Assembly: GCA_933207985.1 (NCBI GenBank)
Contig: OW240917.1
Coordinates: 107,024,237-107,088,236, forward strand
DNA from: Pelobates cultripes
Taxonomy: Eukaryota; Chordata; Amphibia; Anura; Pelobatidae
Length of the DNA: 64,000 bases
Direction: 5' to 3'
Positions 45,561-57,541 of the stretch are shown one piece after another; position 1 is the stretch's first letter; every line of letters begins with the position of its first letter. The translations under genes and the position numbers were made by a program. The notes under the pieces were generated by a model. The model did no database searches. It had not been told where the DNA came from and saw only the letters and a program-made list of their open reading frames with translations.

Positions 45561-48500
45561 GTGGATCATGTTATAAAGTTTGACATTTAACAACTTACTT
45601 GGGGAGATTATTTAAAGCAACTCTGTCACCAAAATCCCATGTTCCTGTTTTCCCATGTATCCCTCCCTCTAGCCATTCTCCCCAATATTTCATAGCCTTG
45701 AAACTGGTTCTGCTTATACATTTTTTTTAATGTGCAACTTCCATCAGGTCTTCTATCAAGGTGCTGCCGACTTAGCATTTCCAAGATGGTGGCCAGCAGA
45801 AATCGCTGCCTCTTCATTTCCAATGGTGTTCATGTAAAAGCACAGGCATGCTCTCAACACCTAGAATCAACACAGGTAGTTGATGACACAATGCTGCCAG
45901 AAGTGATGTAATGATGAAAGAAGGTGAGTGAGAACTTGGCAATGACAATGGCAGTGACAAAAGTTGACAAAGGATGTGGAGCTTGACTAAAGCTCTACAA
46001 CTTGTCAACTTTTGTCAACCTATTAAGACATGCCAAACCAATAAGAAAAAAATGACAGAGTCACTTAAAGTGTGTACAATGTATTAATCTCTTCACTAAC
46101 AAGATCTTTTGGTTTTAAACACAATAGTATAATATTTATTTGAAATATGGAAGTCATAACTAGCACATAAACGTAAGCTTAATAGTGGTCTCACATATAG
46201 GACTTGATCTAAGAAGAAGAATCTGAACTTAGCTCTAGAGGGAAAAATAAATAAAACAGCATATATATATATATATAATTCTACTATAAGTGTACTGAAA
46301 AAATATCGACATAATATTATGTATACATTTTTCAGTACACTGATTGGCTCATTTTCGTATCTTTTTGGTTTGTCTGATTCAGTTGCTGAATCAGTTTACC
46401 AAACTTCTGCCAAGCCGAACCAGCATTAAGCTAAAATTCGGGCATCCCAAAAAATTGTCTAATTTAATGAAAAATCATTTGGCAGAGCCAAATTTTCTTG
46501 CTGTGCACAAGTCTGGGATGTACAGATACACAGTGCAACAGTACATTACAGGGCATTGCATTTTTAAAAATTGCTGTTTACAATTAAACAATAATCATAT
46601 ATCATTGTTACACAAAAAAAAATATGGATATTTTTCCAATTGCAGCTATTTTGGTCCACTTGTAATAACCATTATAGATGTTGGACATAAACAAGTAAAC
46701 ATAATTTATGATTATTTAAGCTATAAAAAGTAAGTTGTGATGATTATGCAACCTATTTTTAGTATTAATATTCCAAGTTTGTTGGCACAAGTCACTTGCT
46801 ATTCAATGAATGGACTGCAACTGTTACAATTTTAATATTAATTGGACAGCTTGTATACCAAATCACAAAGTAGAATAAAATGTTCCATAGAAACTAGCTA
46901 CTTAGCAACAGTGATAAAAGAAATCCAAAAATAGGATCAGTACTCTAATTCCAATATTTCCAGAAAATATTATCTTAAAGTGTTCTGAAATAATTTATTG
47001 TAACTGTAACGCTAAGATTTCCCTGAGCACAGCTAATTTACAATATTTAAATAATAAAGTATTATTTTAATTGGGGTTCTTCTGTTTGATTTAGTTATTT
47101 GAATATGATGGGCATTTAATAAGTACTTTATATTTCCACAACAGTATGCCTTTTGAAAACAAAAGGTGAAATATGTACCACATAGTTAAATAATTGGAGT
47201 CATTGGTATGAAATCTGCATTGTCAAATATAATTAGATTTGATGTAGAATGGCTTAAAAAGTTTTACTGTTACATAGGTTTACAAAGTGTCAGGCAATTG
47301 TCAGCTTATTAAATGCAATTAGTGTTTAGCATGAGAAATAGTCTCTACTGTTTATGCTCCACCTGATTTGTAAAATCCTTTTCAATTAAATTGCAGTTTC
47401 CTGTATTATGTCTAAATGTGACAATATGTAAATAAACAATTAGGTTATACTCACAATAGTTAAATATGGTAAAGTTCATAAATACAATATATACTTTAAT
47501 ATGTAATAAAAATAAAACAGGTGGCACTATGAAAAAAATTATTTATTTTTACACAAATTCAGTACTACAAATTAGCAATTCAATGTTGTGGCAATGCCCA
47601 GAGTAACTGGAATGATGTGTTCTATACTGATGATAAAACACACTCATTGCTCGAAAACCTTGCAGTGATTACAACCATTTCTACAGATATTCTATTACGG
47701 TACAAATATTTTGAGTGTTACTAATTACTAAAACACCAATTATGTTTTGCTTTCGGAAATAGCATCCAAATGATTTACCCTTGTTTACAATGTTTTACTA
47801 GTGAAGTCATTTAATGAGGATCCCCGAGACTATGCACATTAGTAAGTATAGTACTACTGATATTAAGAATCTTAAAACAAATATTTTGCAATTTGACAAA
47901 ACATATGATACAGGTTGCTCAACCAACCAAACGTGAGTATAAATCACAATAGTGAGCAGTTTTTTTTCTAGAAGTTACCTCTATATGTAAAATACCATAA
48001 GAATAAATACTAAGATCACATTTACCCACTATCTGGAAATATATTATGTTCCAAATGCTTGAAACACGTCTCTGCATTAAATACGTGCGATTTCTGTTAT
48101 GAACCATAAAATATAAACTGATACAAGGAATAAAAGGTCACAGAATGTGTTTGCCAGACTTTGAAGCTGTTATATTTTAACAGAGTGCAAATTCTGGGTT
48201 TATTCCTTTAGTCTTTCAAGTGATAATAGTTTGGGTTCATTTACTAGACTCCAGTGGTTTGTTGTGAAATGAAAAAATAAAGAGTAGTTTTTTTACCAGT
48301 TTAGCTAGTTTAGTATGTATATTACAATGTGTAATTCGATGAGCCATTGACAATGTTAAGAACTCACAATCCCGACATTATGATTTATTTCAACACGTTT
48401 ACCATTACTGGGTAAGTGAAAAGGTCCCTATGACTTACATTAAATTATCAAATTTGATCAGTGTGATTATACTATGTTCTGGTGTTGGGTTTCTCTTTCA

Positions 48501-49089
48501 TGCTGCTGCACAAAGATACTCTGTTTCTGTCATTAGTGGACTGCTGTGAAACTGAGATGAGTTGGAAAGAGGGACGAGAGGATGAGGCTGAAGAAGCTCT
48601 CCTAGCTGAGAGGCGTGCCCACTAATGCAATATGGCCAAGTTTATAAATGTGTATCACAAACTTTTAAAATATTACTTGTGTTATTTTGGTTTTTATATT
48701 TGTTTAAAAGTGCATGCTTGCTGGTTTAAAAAAAATCATTTTCAGTTTAACAGAACTGTCAGACACTTAAGGTGAATTCAACGCCTAAAAAGGTCCATTC
48801 ATTGAAAATATATTTCTGAAATGATATAATAAACTAAAATATATTTTGTCAGCTGATCTGACATACCTCTCCTAACCTGATGGCATGATGCATGCAACAT
48901 CAACTGACATTAACTAATGGTTCGTCAAATAAACCAATTTAATTAGTAAGAGTAGTTCTTCAAAGAACCACTAAAGCACCAAGACCTCTTTATTTTAATA
49001 AAGTGGCCTCTGTACTGTGAACCTGCATTTTCAATCTTGCTATGTAAATTATTGATTTGCTGAGTGAGGCACTTGCCACACATGCTCTT
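45561..49089. other. No gene recognised
   Basis: About 3.5 kb of AT-rich sequence. A perfect 14-bp hairpin lies at 46289-46341. From about 48960 the text (AAGAACCACTAAAGCACC) resembles a Kolobok-like MITE that L1 copy 1 may have split. The 129-codon frame at 46344-46733 has no recognised domain. Confidence 0.35.
46289..46341. repeat. Perfect 14-bp inverted repeat
   Basis: AGTGTACTGAAAAA (46289-46302) and TTTTTCAGTACACT (46328-46341) with a 25-nt AT-rich loop, next to a (TA)n run. Looks like a very short foldback or MITE remnant. Confidence 0.8.
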
Positions 49090-52000
49090 TACATTCACAA
49101 TGCTTTTTTTTTAATTTTATTTTTTATGAGAATATAAATAGACAAAGACAACACACATGGGGGGGAACCTTACAGAAAGAAAAAATAAGGATTCCGATCC
49201 CCATAAAACAAACATAAATACAATGTTCAATTTCAAATTTCATCAATAAGCCGTCTAGGACACAGTCTGAAAACATTAACATCCCGTCGCCTGTGTATCA
49301 AGGTCCAAAAACGGCTTATACATAACCTTAAAAATATATTAAACATATACAAAAACACAGACAAAACTGGTCATATGTGTTGCAGATCCTAAACCACACT
49401 TAAAGGGAAAGAAAAAAAACCCACAAAACGCAATTCAAGGCCAAGGAGACTGATAGAGGGACCCCCAATGGCGACAACATACCAACCGCAAGGAAATCGT
49501 ACACGAAACCCCACGAAATCATATACCTTAAAGCCTCTTAATATTTTGGACAAGACTAGAATAGAACGACAGAGCCTTAGCATTAGAATATTCTCTCATG
49601 GGCAGTAATCCCTTTTCCATCTCGACTTGGAATAAAAGTTGTACTTTAACTTGATCTCTCGTAGGGATGTCAATACTTTTCCAAAATCTAGCAATTAATA
49701 TTTTAGTAGCCATTAAGCAGTGTATAATCACAATGTCGAAATTATCCTTTGTTTCTGAGCCGAAAAGATGGAGTAGAGCGATTTCCGGTTTAAATTCCAA
49801 ATAAGAACCGCCCAATCTATTTATAAATTCGTATGTAATCATCCAGAGAGATTTAATTCGATGGCAGGACCACCATATATGAACCATTGAGCCATCAAGA
49901 TGAAAACATCGCCAACAGTTTGACGGGTTAGTAATAGAAATTTTAGCAAGTCTAATAGGGACCAGATACCATCTAAAAAACACCTTTATAAAGGTCTCTA
50001 AAATATTCAAACAATGGATATTTTTTTTAGTCCTTACAAAAGATTTACACCAACTATTGAATGGAATAGAAATTGCTAGATCGGTTTCCCATTTAGTTAA
50101 AGCTTTAGGGATGAGAGAAGTCCCTATCATCTTTATTAATTCAACTGCAGTAGAGAAAACCCTTTTAACAGGATCCCCCGAAAAAAGTTTCCTGAACATT
50201 ATTCCAAGTCGGCCTTCTAAAACCAATATATTATCTTTCAAATAGCTCTTAATACGGAGGAAATTAAATAGTTCTCTAGGGGGTAAATCCAACCAATTTT
50301 TCAAAACCTCAAAACTTTTCAATTGGTGGTCCAAATAGAGATCTTTTATCTTATAATTAAAGTCTTTATACCAATTTGTCAGGTTTATCTCTAGCATGAA
50401 ACTTTCCAACGACTTCAAACTCAGATTCTCATATATTTTTCTATTAATATTCAACTTCCTCTTTATAGTCGTCCATTCTTTTAATGTCTGAAATAAGGAC
50501 AAAGGACAGTTAGAACCCGTCTCACACAAATGCGTGTTCTGACTTGCCTCTCTCCATAAGAGAAATTCGAGGTTGTCTAAACCAAGTCTGGCTGCTTCAA
50601 TTTTATACCAGGCTTGGTCTATAGAGTCGGTTAGCTGTAATTTGCTGGCATGAACTAATATATTAGCCTGATAAATTTGATTAACAAGGGGGTAGCCCAA
50701 CCCCCCTTGGAAGGCCTTCCTTGATAAATGGTAAGTACTAATCCTTGGTCTCTTCCCTCTCCAGACATACGCTGTAATACTAGTTTGCAACATATTCAGC
50801 CAATAGCTCGAAATCGAGAGAGGGAGCATACTAAATAAGTATGCCCATTTAGGTATTATATAAGCTTTAATGGTGTTTATCCTACCCAACCAGGAAATTT
50901 CATGCACTCTCCATTCCTTTAATAACATATTGGTCTCTTTTAACAACTTCAAAAAATTGGTTTCCATAGTCCGGCTTATCTCTGCCGTTATAGTTACCCC
51001 CAAGTATATAAACTCTTTTTTTGTCCAATTAAAATCAAAGTCTCTCTTTAGGGAGAATAAATTATCTTTATGAATATTAATTGACATGGCTATTGTTTTA
51101 TTCGTATTCAATTTATAGTTTGAAACACTGCTATATTTATTAAATTCTTGCATTAAGTACGGAAGAGAAACCAGAGGGTCCGTAATGGAAATCAAAATAT
51201 CGTCCGCATATAAACATATCTTCCATTCATCAGATTGAGTTCCTATGCCTTTAATCCCAGGATTTTGTCTAATATTATTTGCTAGTGGTTCAATTGACAA
51301 GATATATAATAAAGGTGAAAGAGGACACCCCTGTCTCGTCCCATTTTTGATATTAAACCAATCAGAACATAAATCGCGGGCTACTATTCGAGTAGAAGGG
51401 TTTGAATATATAGCTCCCACCGCACTCAGAAACCATCCGTCAAAACCGAATTGTATCAAAGTTTTATTCAAATACCCCCATCCGACCCTGTCGAAGGCCT
51501 TTTCTGCATCCACCGACAGGGTCAGAAGGGGGGTTCCCTCGACTTGAGCCCATTCTATAATATCGGGTGTTATTAGAGGAATGTCTTCCCTGTATAAAAC
51601 CTATCTGGTCCCTGTGTATAAGTGATGGCATAACTATTTTCAAACGTTCCGCTAAGATTGCGGCGTAAAGTTTCATATCAACATTAACCAGAGAGATAGG
51701 ACGATAATTACTCACGTCATCTGGAGTTTTACCTTGTTTCAAAATTGGAGTAATATGGGCCCTTAATAGGTCTTGAGACGCATTCCCTTTGGTTGCCAAT
51801 TCATTAAAGGTATCAGTTAACAACGGAATTAATTGTCTCTTAAAAACCTTAAAAAAAAAATTTGTATACCCGTTTGGTCCAGGAGCTTTGCTATTAACAA
51901 GTTTATCTATTGCCAATTCCACTTCATGAGAAGATATATTTCTGTTAATTTTCACCCTCTGGTCATTAGATAATTTAAGCAAGTTAGAATTTTCCAAATA

Positions 52001-53562
52001 GCTGTCCAGCACATCTTGGTCAGGAAATTTATTCAAATTATAAAGTTTTTGATAAAACCCTCTAAATCTACTGGCAATTTCTTCAGGTTTATAAAAATAA
52101 TCATTCCCTTCTCTTAGCTTAGATATCTTATGATCTGTCATCTTTTTCTTTAATTTATTTGTTAGGACTGAATCTACCCGGTTATTCTTATAATAATATT
52201 TAATATTTAACTTGTTTAAGTTCCGTTCCACCCTGTTTTTAATCTGTTCATTTATCTTTTCCTGGTAGAGTTTAATTGCTAAAGCTCTATCGTCAGAATA
52301 AACTTGTTTATTGGCTTTAGAGAGATTGTAAAATTGGATATAAAGATCCGACAAAATTTTATCTACATTTCTTTTTTGAAAACTTGAAAGTTTTATCCAA
52401 TGTCCCCTTATGACTGCTTTACACGCGGACCATAGACATTCTTTAGATACCTCCTCAGATAGATTCTCCTTGATGAAGAAATCGATTGTCTTCTCTATAT
52501 GTTCTATATTTGCTTTATTTTTTAGCAGATAATCTGCCAATTTCCAAATCTGAGGGGGTCGCTTGTTATTTTCCATCAGGTCTGCAATTACCATGTCGTG
52601 ATCTGACCACGTGTTTTCAACTATAACAATTGAAGAGATTGCCTGAACTGATTTTAAATTACCCAAAATCATATCTATCCGAGCAGCCGAATTATGGGGG
52701 ATAGATCTGTGCGTAAAATTTCTTTCATTAGGATGGAACAGTCTCCAACAATCGAACAGTTCCGCTTTCTTAATCACTCTACTTAACGATGCCGCTTGCC
52801 TTTTAAGAGATTTATCTATCTTCTGGTTTTTAGCCAATTGTTTGTCCCAAGAAGTATCAAAGATACAATTGAAGTCACCTGCAAAGATAATTCTCCCTTT
52901 TTTAACCTTTTCTACCAGACCCAAAATTTTCGTCAGAGTTTTAATAGGATCTTGATTGGGTAGGTAAACGTTGACCAAAGTATAATCCAGCCCATTCAGT
53001 TGACCCACCAAAATAATAAATCTCCCTTCCGGGTCTAAATAGTTATAACTACAATCAAAAATAACTTCTCTAGAGAAAATTATAGATACACCACATTTCT
53101 TTTTTCCCTTTAAAGAAGCGGAATAAATCACCGGGTATTTTTTAAAGAACCATAATTTTCTAGCTTCCGCTAACCAGTGAGTTTCCTGTATAAACCCTAT
53201 TTGAATTTTCTGATTCACCAAGGTATTAAACAAAAAACCACGTTTATGAGGAGAATTAAGGCCCTGCGCGTTGATAGACAAAAATCTAACCATCAATTAA
53301 TCTAGGTTTTTTCTTAGAGCTCCTTGCCCACATCTGCAACACATACGACCAGTTAAACATACTACACATAAGACAATACACCATTAAAACAATTAAGTCT
53401 ACATAAACTACTGGAATATCAAAAATAATATTCCACATACTGAGAATCTCTTAGACTCCCACAGGAATAAGCATGGGATCATAGAACTTCCTATGACCGG
53501 AGAGAGGAAACAAAAAGGGAGGGGGTAACGGGAGGAAAAAAAAATACATTCACAATGCTTTT
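49090..53562 (-). mobile_element. L1-like LINE copy 1 with 18-bp target duplication
   Basis: TACATTCACAATGCTTTT is repeated exactly at 49090-49107 and 53545-53562. The element runs leftward, with its A-rich 3' end at 49108-49130 (T-rich on the plus strand) and 5' end near 53544, about 4.4 kb. Only ORF2 is present; about 250 bp of leader precede it and no ORF1 is seen. Confidence 0.92.
49528..53296 (-). pseudogene. L1-like ORF2 (endonuclease + reverse transcriptase), one frameshift
   Basis: Two long overlapping frames (51464-53296, 610 codons, and 49528-51513, 661 codons) make up one ORF2. Endonuclease: QETHW (37-41), AGDFNCIF (139-146) and WSDHDMV (230-236). RT: SNYRPISLVNVDMKLYAAIL, DAEKAFDRV, NGTRQGCPLSPLLYILSIEP and the intact catalytic LYADDILI. 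C-terminal: MVHIWWSCHRIKSLW, the L1 Cys-type tail region. The protein nicks target DNA and copies the RNA in place. Comparison with copy 2 shows that an 11-bp deletion just after 51564 causes the frame break; no other disabling change is evident. The start at 53296 (MMVRFLSINAQGLNS) fits L1 ORF2 starts. Confidence 0.93.
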
Positions 53563-56179
53563 GATTGAACAAAGAGTCAGGAAGAAGTGAATGACGATGA
53601 CAAGGAAAGAGGCAGGTTTAGCTGCTGTTTGTTATGACAGGATTTCCTTGTTTCTTAAGAATTAAAGGCTGAGCATATATTTGGAAAAAATATGCTTAAT
53701 CTCTATTGAATCACGCAGAAAAAAAATGAATTACGCTAATAAAAGGTGAACTGTGTCCATTTTACACTACTTTTCAACGTTATGCTTCTCCAGTATTTAT
53801 TTTGATATGTTGTTATAATACAATTCCTTTTCACAGTTACATTTACAGGGTTTTTTTAATATTCATATATGTGCTATTTTGGACATAGCATGTTTATAAG
53901 AATGCAGGAACACTGTAATTAGGTGTAAGGTGGGCATGTTGTAGGTCATCTCGGTTGTTTATTTGCTAATAATTTTATATTGACCTCAGCACATTCTAGA
54001 GATCATGCTGAGTTTGACTTGCGAAAATTTAAATATAGTTTTCTTGTATGCATTATGTTTTTTTACTTGGTTTTGAAAGTCAAGTTAAACAAGGAGAATA
54101 TATAAATGTCTTAAGTCCTCCACAGCTCTAAATTTTGATCTGGATTCCTCTTGATTCTTGATTCTCTATTTTCTTATTTTCCAAACTTAGGTTCAAATAT
54201 ATCATTTGTTTTCATAAAAGAGAAATGTAACATTTGAAGTTCCTGTCAACACATTTAATTTCCTTCACAGTTATCCTGTTTAATTAAACAGACAGGTTAT
54301 GTTAAAACTGAATTAGGATCATAATTAATCAGTGGCCTGATATACTGGAAACATCTAGAAAGCCGACCACCTGTATACTAGTTCAGGGAAATGTTTTTAA
54401 AGTTAGATAGATCCACTGACATATATCCACTAATACTTAGAACACATATACTCTATGTCTATTTGGTCCAAGATATTTCATTTCTTAGCAGTAACTTCTA
54501 ATCCAAATACAATTTAATCCTCTGACTACACCCATCAACACTTGGTAGGACCATTTCATGTGACAAAATCCCCATATCTGTTTTGCTAAAATAGGTGATT
54601 GTATTTAGTTTTAGATTTAAAATTGCATTTTATGTGTCCACTGTTTCCTCAGTGTCTATTTTGGATGTTGATGAGACCAGATAATTTTGATACAAGAGTC
54701 CAAATGGTTGAGGTGAGAAAAGAAGGTGAAATCCTTAGTTGTGAAATGTGGAGCCCTTATAATATCTTAGCAAACCTCATAATATAATGGGGTAATGTTA
54801 TCAATTCATGGCAATCTCTACTCTTAGGCCAGTCTTGCAAAAGGAAGCAGATCCAAAAGTGCAAACATAATAGTACCACTAGACCTATATATGGATATAT
54901 ATCTGTCTTGGTTTCACTAGGACAAATATATATCTCTGAGAGAGCATACTGTTCATTAATGATGACAACTCCATTTGATTTAGTCTGTGAGCAGTTAGCA
55001 AAGTAATATTGAAAAGTCTTCTAAGTCAACTAAAGGGATTTTCTGGAACTATTAAAATCCCTTTAGCCCTGCTCATCACAGCAAATTATGCCTCTTTCTG
55101 AGATTATTAAGGCACTTGATTTGTGATTCAGGTTCATTGTAATTTGGAGGATTAAAGAAGGACATAGTTAAAATTGTTGGAGGGGTGAAGAAATTAAATA
55201 AAAAGAAGGGGAAGGATGTGGGGTGTGGATGAAAATAACCTAATTATAGGAGTGTGAGTGTGTTGCTTGGCTGATTATATATATATATATTAAGGTGGTT
55301 TGGCCTGTAATTGTGGGAGGGGCATGTGTTTTCTCTACTTAAAGGAAACCCTTACCTTACTCCACACTGTTCGTGGTCTAGCGATTTGCATGTGACTACT
55401 TCCGGGTCACATGCAGGTCGCCATTTTGCAACTTACGTGGTTCACCTGTACTTGCTGTTTGCTCCCGGTCAACGGCTCCCTGCTTCCAGGATTATCCACC
55501 ATTCAGCCTTCCAGGCCAGCAGCTCCAGGGGAAGTGAATTGAACTCTCACCAAAACCATCGTGCCATAGTCGCAGTCCCACAGCGTCATCATGGTTTAGG
55601 TTTATCTCATGTGCTTAATGGTTCACTGCTTTTGTTAAACATTTCAGCTGTTTCTAGCTGTTCGGTTAAACTCCCTAACGATTTTGGTTAAATCTATTTT
55701 GTATGTTTTACTACTACATGTCCCTGTCGGTTTGGTTCAAGAACCGAACAATTCCGTTTTTCTCATCTGTTCGCATACACTTTGCAATTCCATTTGTTGC
55801 AGCCATTCCTACAAATGACTGTTCGCATGTGTTCTTCTAAATTACATGGTTCGGCAAAACGTTTGTTTAAATTCATACGAAAGCTTCACCTTTCATATAA
55901 CATTCAGCACGAATAGCCATATGGCCGAATAGAGCCTTTTCGTGCGATAATTCATATATTTCAACCTTACAGGTTTTAAATTCATCTGAACCTTGCATTA
56001 TACTAATGTCACGTATTCATCTGATTATAAAAATGTGCTTAAAGGCATTTACTGTCCACACAGTTTAAAAGTTGTGCCGAGCAGCAACCAAATCCACAGA
56101 TGAGTTAATGCTGAGCAGCAATTATGCAAATGGAAACCATGTTACTGCCTTTGGGGTCAAAGGCCGGTTACAGCCTATC
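53563..56179. other. No gene recognised
   Basis: AT-rich. Around 55300-55690 composition becomes more balanced and contains CTTCCGGGTCACATGCAGG; this might be part of an LTR element, but no ends were found. Confidence 0.35.
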
Positions 56180-56505
56180 AGATATAGAAAAGGGGTATTT
56201 TGGCCTAGTTCTCATCCTGCTCAGTGCCCTGTCGTGGTTTCCCTTGTGGTTGTCCGAGAGCGCGTTATTGATTCTGGTTATTCTGGTTATTTGACTTTGG
56301 CATTGTTTTTTATTTCCCTGTTTTCTGGCATCCCTGACTCCTGGCTTTTCCTTATCGTTGTGTCTCTTTCTGTATCCCTTGACCTCGGCTATTCCTGACT
56401 ATTCTTTGGTACGTTAGTCCGGCCAATCTAAGGTCCGGTATACGTTACCTATCAGTCCTCTGTGTTACACAATTCTACGTGCTGGATCATTCTGTAATCC
56501 TGACA
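56180..56505 (+). mobile_element. Possible LTR-retrotransposon end
   Basis: The text TGACTATTCTTTGGTACGTT followed by AGTCCGGCCA and AAGGTCCGGTATACGTT, ending near TAATCCTGACA, resembles the 3' part of common anuran Gypsy LTRs. No start, primer-binding site or duplication was identified. Confidence 0.3.
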
Positions 56506-57198
56506 ACTAACTCCTGAACTCTAGCAGTCATTAAAATTTAGGTTAAATTGATTAATTAAATCCCACATGCCATTGATATAACAATTTAGGTGTACATTAA
56601 GATATTGATCATACCTCTTGGGGTACTTTAAGTTAATGTTATAATTCTGCAATAAGGTTATAAATACACCTCTAAATCACTTGTCTAGCATTATGTATCC
56701 TATACATATAATATTGGTTTCTTAAAACACCTTAATCTAATTTCATTTTCATAGATCATGGATTATTTATCGGCATATATAGGTAACTTTGGGATTAGCC
56801 ACCAGTTTGCAGGGCAATTTTGCTCTTGCACTTGGATGACATTATATTAGAAATAAGGTCCACTGGTGACCCCTCGTTTATGTATCATACTTCTAACACA
56901 CGCTGTTTGTTTTTCAATATTTAGCTTCCAGGTTTCAAATACACCTCTAAAACACTCTTCTGATGTAAGCCTATCCTTAAAATAAATGTTGGTTTCATAA
57001 ATCACTTACACCCTCAATTCTATACTACTTCACCCCGGGTTTATGCTTGAATGTCATGTAACATTGTTTTCTTATAGGATGTACATATTCCCAACGCTAG
57101 GTATTGTCCTTCCCGTACTGGTCCCCCTCATTCGTTTGGGGCCCCAATTTTACTATCCATTACATGACTCATCATTCTCCTTATTTGTTCACTTAGAT
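56506..57198. other. No gene recognised
   Basis: AT-rich sequence; two similar blocks (TACACCTCTAAATCAC near 56667 and ACACCTCTAAAACAC near 56941, each followed by a GGTTTC.TAAA stretch) suggest a diverged direct duplication of about 275 bp. Confidence 0.4.
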
Positions 57199-57441
57199 CA
57201 GGGGTGTCAAACTCAAATTCATCGGGGGCCGCATCGGCAGTTTGGTCACCCTCAAAGGGCAGGTTGTATCTGTAGGACTATGTGTCCACTCTTTATTATC
57301 ATAAATTATTGTCACTGCATTCAATTATTACTGTTTTTTGTAATAATGTAAGTAATAACTAGCTCTGAAAGCAGAAACATAGTGTGTATATAGTGTGTGT
57401 ATATGGGGGGCAGTATGTGTGTATGGGGGGCAGTGTGGCAG
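57199..57441. mobile_element. hAT-type element, left part, with tandem repeat at gap
   Basis: Begins CAGGGGTGTCAAACTCAAAT, the well-known vertebrate hAT/Charlie-like end, followed by GGGGGCCGCATCGGCAG. It runs into a short array of GTGTGTATGGGGGGCAGT-like units directly before the assembly gap. The right end is not in the assembly. Confidence 0.75.
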
Positions 57442-57541
57442 NNNNNNNNNNNNNNNNNNNNNNNNNNNNNNNNNNNNNNNNNNNNNNNNNNNNNNNNNNN
57501 NNNNNNNNNNNNNNNNNNNNNNNNNNNNNNNNNNNNNNNNN
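57442..57541. other. Assembly gap (100 N)
   Basis: Exactly 100 N between a tandem array and L1 copy 2; true size unknown. The 3' end of L1 copy 2 and the right half of the hAT element are lost here. Confidence 0.98.

Noticed and set aside
46344..46733. 129-codon plus-strand frame
   Set aside because: No similarity to a known family that I can see, AT-rich codon use, no neighbouring exon.
55311..56398. Frames of 126 and 108 codons suggesting a host gene
   Set aside because: Hydrophobic low-complexity text without domain; nucleotide text resembles LTR sequence instead.
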